A stretch of 64,000 bases of DNA from Botrytis cinerea B05.10. Taxonomy: Eukaryota; Ascomycota; Leotiomycetes; Helotiales; Sclerotiniaceae. Below, piece by piece: positions 60,705-64,000 of the stretch (the stretch's first letter is position 1; each line of letters begins with the position of its first letter). The stretch spans positions 1,178,001-1,242,000 of the forward strand of contig NC_037317.1 of assembly GCF_000143535.2 (NCBI RefSeq). Direction: 5' to 3'. The notes beneath the pieces were generated by a model. The model was not told where the DNA came from. It made no database searches and saw nothing but the letters and a program-made list of their open reading frames with translations. Both the position numbers and the translations under genes were made by a program.

Positions 60705-62528
60705 TTATCCACCTACAGCCATCTCCATGAACAACTTCTCTCTCTTCAACAAGAAACTCAACAGTAACGTCAAGGCGGCACCAGCTACAACCAAGTAATA
60801 AGTTTTATCAATTGCCTGCACGATTCCCTCAATGGCTTTGTCTCTCAGTTCTTGTGATACACTTTGGAATAGTGCACTTTGGGATCCAGCAATTGCGCTT
60901 CGGATCTGGTCTGCTGAGAAGCCTTTGCCCGCAAACGCGGCGTTGACATTTTTAAATGCTGTGCTTTGGAAAACTGTACCGGAGACTGCAAGACCGATGA
61001 CTACACCACCGATTTGAGCTACGTTGATGTATCCAATAGATGCAGGAACTTCTTGGCCACGACCATCGCGGCCTAAAATAGCGGGGGCAATACTGTAGGA
61101 AGCTTGAGTGATCATACCGCAGCCAATGGCGATGAGGATACTCCAACCATAGATGGAGCCTGCATTTGTAGAAGTGGTGACTGTAGTCATTGCGGCACCT
61201 CCAGCGAGAGCAAACATACCCCAGAGAACGAAGAAGGGCCAGTAGTAGCCAATCTTTGGCATAAGTATTCCTTGCGACATGACGACTACAATGTAAAGGA
61301 CAATAAATGGCATGAGTCTGACAGCGGCTTGAATACCATCATCTCCTTTCGAAAATTGGAAGAAGAGGGGGATGTAGAAGATTGGAACGAAGAGTGCTGT
61401 TCCTGCTGCTGCGGTACAGATGAATAGGAGGATCATGGTTCGTGATTTGAGGAATTGTACTGGGAATAATCGATCTTCGGGAGTGGTTAAAATGCAGAAT
61501 TGTTGCTGGACTGCGAATAGAATGAATATAACACCACAGACGACGAATGTGGCAATAGTGCGTCCGTCGTTCCAGGGCCAGTTGGCACCACCGAAGGTAA
61601 GAGCAATGACGAATGAAGTAAAGAGACCGGCATTTAACAGAGCTCCAATCCAATCAACGTGCTTAACTTTGTGAAGTACGTCCAGATCAGGTTGTGGATC
61701 GAATGATGGGATTAAAAGGAGAGCTGGTACCGCAATAGCGAAGATGACTAAGTTGATGTAGAAGGCCTAAGTGAATGGTTAGTTTTTGTAGACAGAGGCT
61801 AAGATAGAGAGTACTGACCCATCTCCAGGTCGCTCCTGAATCTGCGAAGGCTCCTCCAATGACAGGACCAAGAATCGTTCCAAGACCCCAAGTGATACCA
61901 ACACCTCCTAGATAGAGAGGACGTTCTGTAATGGTAGTATTGATTGCGACCAAGTTTAAGGTTCCGAGATACATTCCAGCTCCTCCTACACCGGCAATGA
62001 CTCTTCCAACAATAAGTGCATTCATGTTAGGAGCCGCACCGCAAATAGCACTGCCGACGATGAAGATGACGACAGAAACGACATGGGTCCACTTGACATT
62101 GAAGGTGCCATATGCTTTACCACTAGCAATGAAGTTAGTTTTTGCTTAATCATATTACCCATAAGTAGTACTAACATAGTAAGGATCGTAGCGATAGAAC
62201 CCAATGGGAAACCAGTACCCAACCAAGACAGCTTCGAAATATCACCATAGGTTCCAAGGACAGCAGATTGAATATCAGCAGCGATAGTGTTGTCCAAGCC
62301 GTACAAGAAGGTAGCGACATAGAACCCTACACAAATGACAACCCATTTCCAACCAGTAACTGTCCTTACTTGTTCGAGCTCAGGCGGGGGACTGGTAGTT
62401 ACTGGGCCCTTCTCTGAATCTGTTGTAAAGGCATCTTCTGATCGTTCAAGTCTCTGAGGCTTGTCATCTATGGACGGGGCTGAAGAGGATGGCGTGGAGG
62501 GGGCAGCTGGTGCTGTAGCTGACGACAT
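60705..62528 (-). CDS. MFS exporter, 14-TM drug:H+ antiporter-2 type
   Basis: Plasma-membrane proton antiporter that expels drugs or secondary metabolites. Three exons, 62528-62176, 62122-61819 and 61766-60705, give 572 aa. The N-terminal ~70 residues are hydrophilic. TM1 carries GWKWVVICVGFYVATFLYGL with LDNTIAADI (the D1-type motif of DHA2). Loop 2-3 holds GKAYGTFNVKW. TM4-5 hold GRVIAGVGGAGMYLG and the antiporter motif C GTILGPVIGGAFAD. Both introns fall in conserved blocks and restore ATILTIGKAYG and TWRWAFYINL. It resembles fungal toxin/aflatoxin-efflux-pump-type transporters. The substrate is unknown and no biosynthetic genes are adjacent. Confidence 0.94.
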
Positions 62529-63953
62529 TGTAAAATCACAGCTTTCACGATATGTGGAAATGAAAGGTGTAGACAAGCTTGGGGAGATCGAGGGTGATGA
62601 GGATAATGAAACATGGGAGTACGAAAACCTTATATCACTATATAGGTAGACTGTGGCATGACATGGCAAGGGTACTTCCAGCCTGTTTGAAATGTACAGA
62701 ACCGAACGGCATGATTCCGTGCCAGATTTGAAAGCAAAAGGAGTACAAATGAGTTGAATCGGCCATAACGCCCAATAGCCCGAAGAATTTCGCGATTCTT
62801 GTTGATGCTGATAGGGCCAGATGAAGTCTTGGAAGTGCACTTTCAAGGTACATTCCCAAGGGTTGGAGAATTAGGCGCGTTCTCTGCGCAACATTTGCAG
62901 GAGATAATGTGACTTGATGGGGTTTCGGAGATGTTTGTCGGACTAAAATCTGACTAAAAATCGGAGTTAGGTGATATTGTAAGATTAATCACACAACTGA
63001 ACACCCAAAAGGGACCATGTTTGGCTGCATTCAATTGGATAAATGGAAGAATATTGAATATTCCGCGGAGTTGTCAGAGACGTCTTCTATGCAAAGAATG
63101 CATAGTCATTGCTTTTTCTGAGGCTATTCTCTTTATCCCCTTGAACCCCTTGATATTCCTGACTTCCTGACACCCTTGACACCCTGATCTCCACTTGGGT
63201 AATCAGGATTTGTTGTTCTGACATGGAAAATGAGGTGAGAGTAAGGTTAGAAAATTGATCGGTGTTTGTGGGGAAAGATCTCCGAAAGATTTAGACATGG
63301 CGCTAGCTATAATAGTGCTAGCATACCCGTGCAAGCTAACATCTGCCACATCAAGCCACCGGAGCGTCATGAAAAGCACGGAGTCCAACATGATAATAAC
63401 AACACATATTGTCATTAGCCGACCAATTTGTTATTCCATGGTCTCAGACCTATGGACCCGAGTTGGTTTTCATTCATAAAGAGTCCCTACCTAGGGGCTT
63501 CAGGAGTATAATGATCGCTTTTGCTATGGCACATGTGGTTAATCTTATTCTCACCGGAAAATAATCTGAAGAGTCGTGTCTGGTCTAGTATACTCATTCA
63601 CACGAATATTTTGAATCCAAACAGTTTATGTAATAGGATGAGTATCTACGGAGTAGTATCCGGAAAGTGATCTTCACTAGGACTAGGATCACATGCAAGT
63701 CATGCTTTGCTTTGCTTCATTCTTTGCCGCAGTTACTACGGGCTTCTCTTTGTCCACTGAGAATGCCATACGCGAAGGGGCATATTGTGAATCAGTAATC
63801 AATTCACGGTGCCTAAGGTGTTGATGAGTAAGTACTCTTTTACATTAGACAAAGTACAGTCTGGCAGCGAGGGGAATTGCTTCATCGTTTGCCCAGATAT
63901 CAAGAAAGCTCTATAGATTTGACACAATCCATGTTTCTCGAATATACTTCACA
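62529..63953. other. Upstream region of the MFS exporter and the NmrA-like gene
   Basis: 1.4 kb between divergent starts. No other gene recognised. Promoter sequences of both genes are expected here. Confidence 0.4.
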
Positions 63954-64000
63954 ATGTCAGATAAGAAGCTTGTAGTTGTTCTCGGAGCTACTGGTGCACA
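63954..64000 (+). CDS. NmrA-like / Rossmann-fold protein, start only (truncated by window edge)
   Basis: The last 47 bases encode MSDKKLVVVLGATGA, the opening beta strand and glycine-rich nucleotide loop (GxxGA) of an NmrA-like or atypical short-chain dehydrogenase, which bind NAD(P). NmrA-like proteins often act as redox-sensing regulators, but the rest of the gene is outside this window. The ATG follows a plausible leader with TTCACA. Confidence 0.6.
   Translation, partial: MSDKKLVVVLGATGA

Overview
This is a 64 kb piece of nuclear DNA from a filamentous ascomycete. The genes carry many short (about 48-193 nt) GT-AG introns, the products are typical fungal ones (Did2, Csl4, Rfa3, SmD2, mitochondrial ribosomal proteins, an OPT transporter, a CFEM-like GPI protein, an Est1-type protein, a 2EXR relic), and several tRNA genes have introns. 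Codon use, moderate AT-richness and the style of the short interspersed elements suggest a leotiomycete of the Botrytis/Sclerotinia group. That placement is inference; no search was possible.

Left part (1-28.8 kb): mostly non-coding. A cluster of three intron-containing tRNA genes (Val, Arg, Leu) lies at 1.8-2.8 kb, beside a 220-bp solo-LTR-like element. A second copy of that element lies in the opposite orientation at 19.0 kb. Between 6.2 and 11.8 kb there are three protein genes: Did2/CHMP1 (minus), a DUF427 protein (plus, divergent from Did2) and a large Ser/Thr-rich GPI-anchored protein with a CFEM-like module (minus). From 11.8 to 28.8 kb I find no convincing protein gene, only the second solo-LTR-like copy, microsatellites and an AT-rich MITE at 28.2 kb.

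Middle part (28.8-39.4 kb): a gene joining a zinc-finger-like N terminus to an Est1-type DNA/RNA-binding region, a gene-poor 4 kb stretch, and a 14-exon oligopeptide (OPT) transporter whose reading frame I followed through every splice junction.

Right part (40.9-64 kb): dense housekeeping genes. In order: CSL4 (exosome, minus), dihydroxyacetone kinase (plus), SmD2 (minus), a 3-hydroxyisobutyryl-CoA hydrolase / mS47-type protein (plus), a GATA-like factor with a very long zinc-finger loop (plus), RPA3 (minus), a damaged 2EXR gene (minus), mitochondrial uL4m (minus) and mL38 (plus) starting back-to-back, a 14-TM MFS exporter (minus), and the first codons of an NmrA/Rossmann-type gene running off the right edge. 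Four gene pairs start head-to-head within 170-540 bp, so shared promoters are likely. mS47-type hydrolase, uL4m and mL38 all belong to, or are related to, the mitochondrial ribosome. I found no multi-gene system that looks wholly new. The most unusual items are the paired solo-LTR-like elements with a covarying hairpin, the tRNA-Val with an inverted T-loop base pair, and the 70-residue GATA loop.
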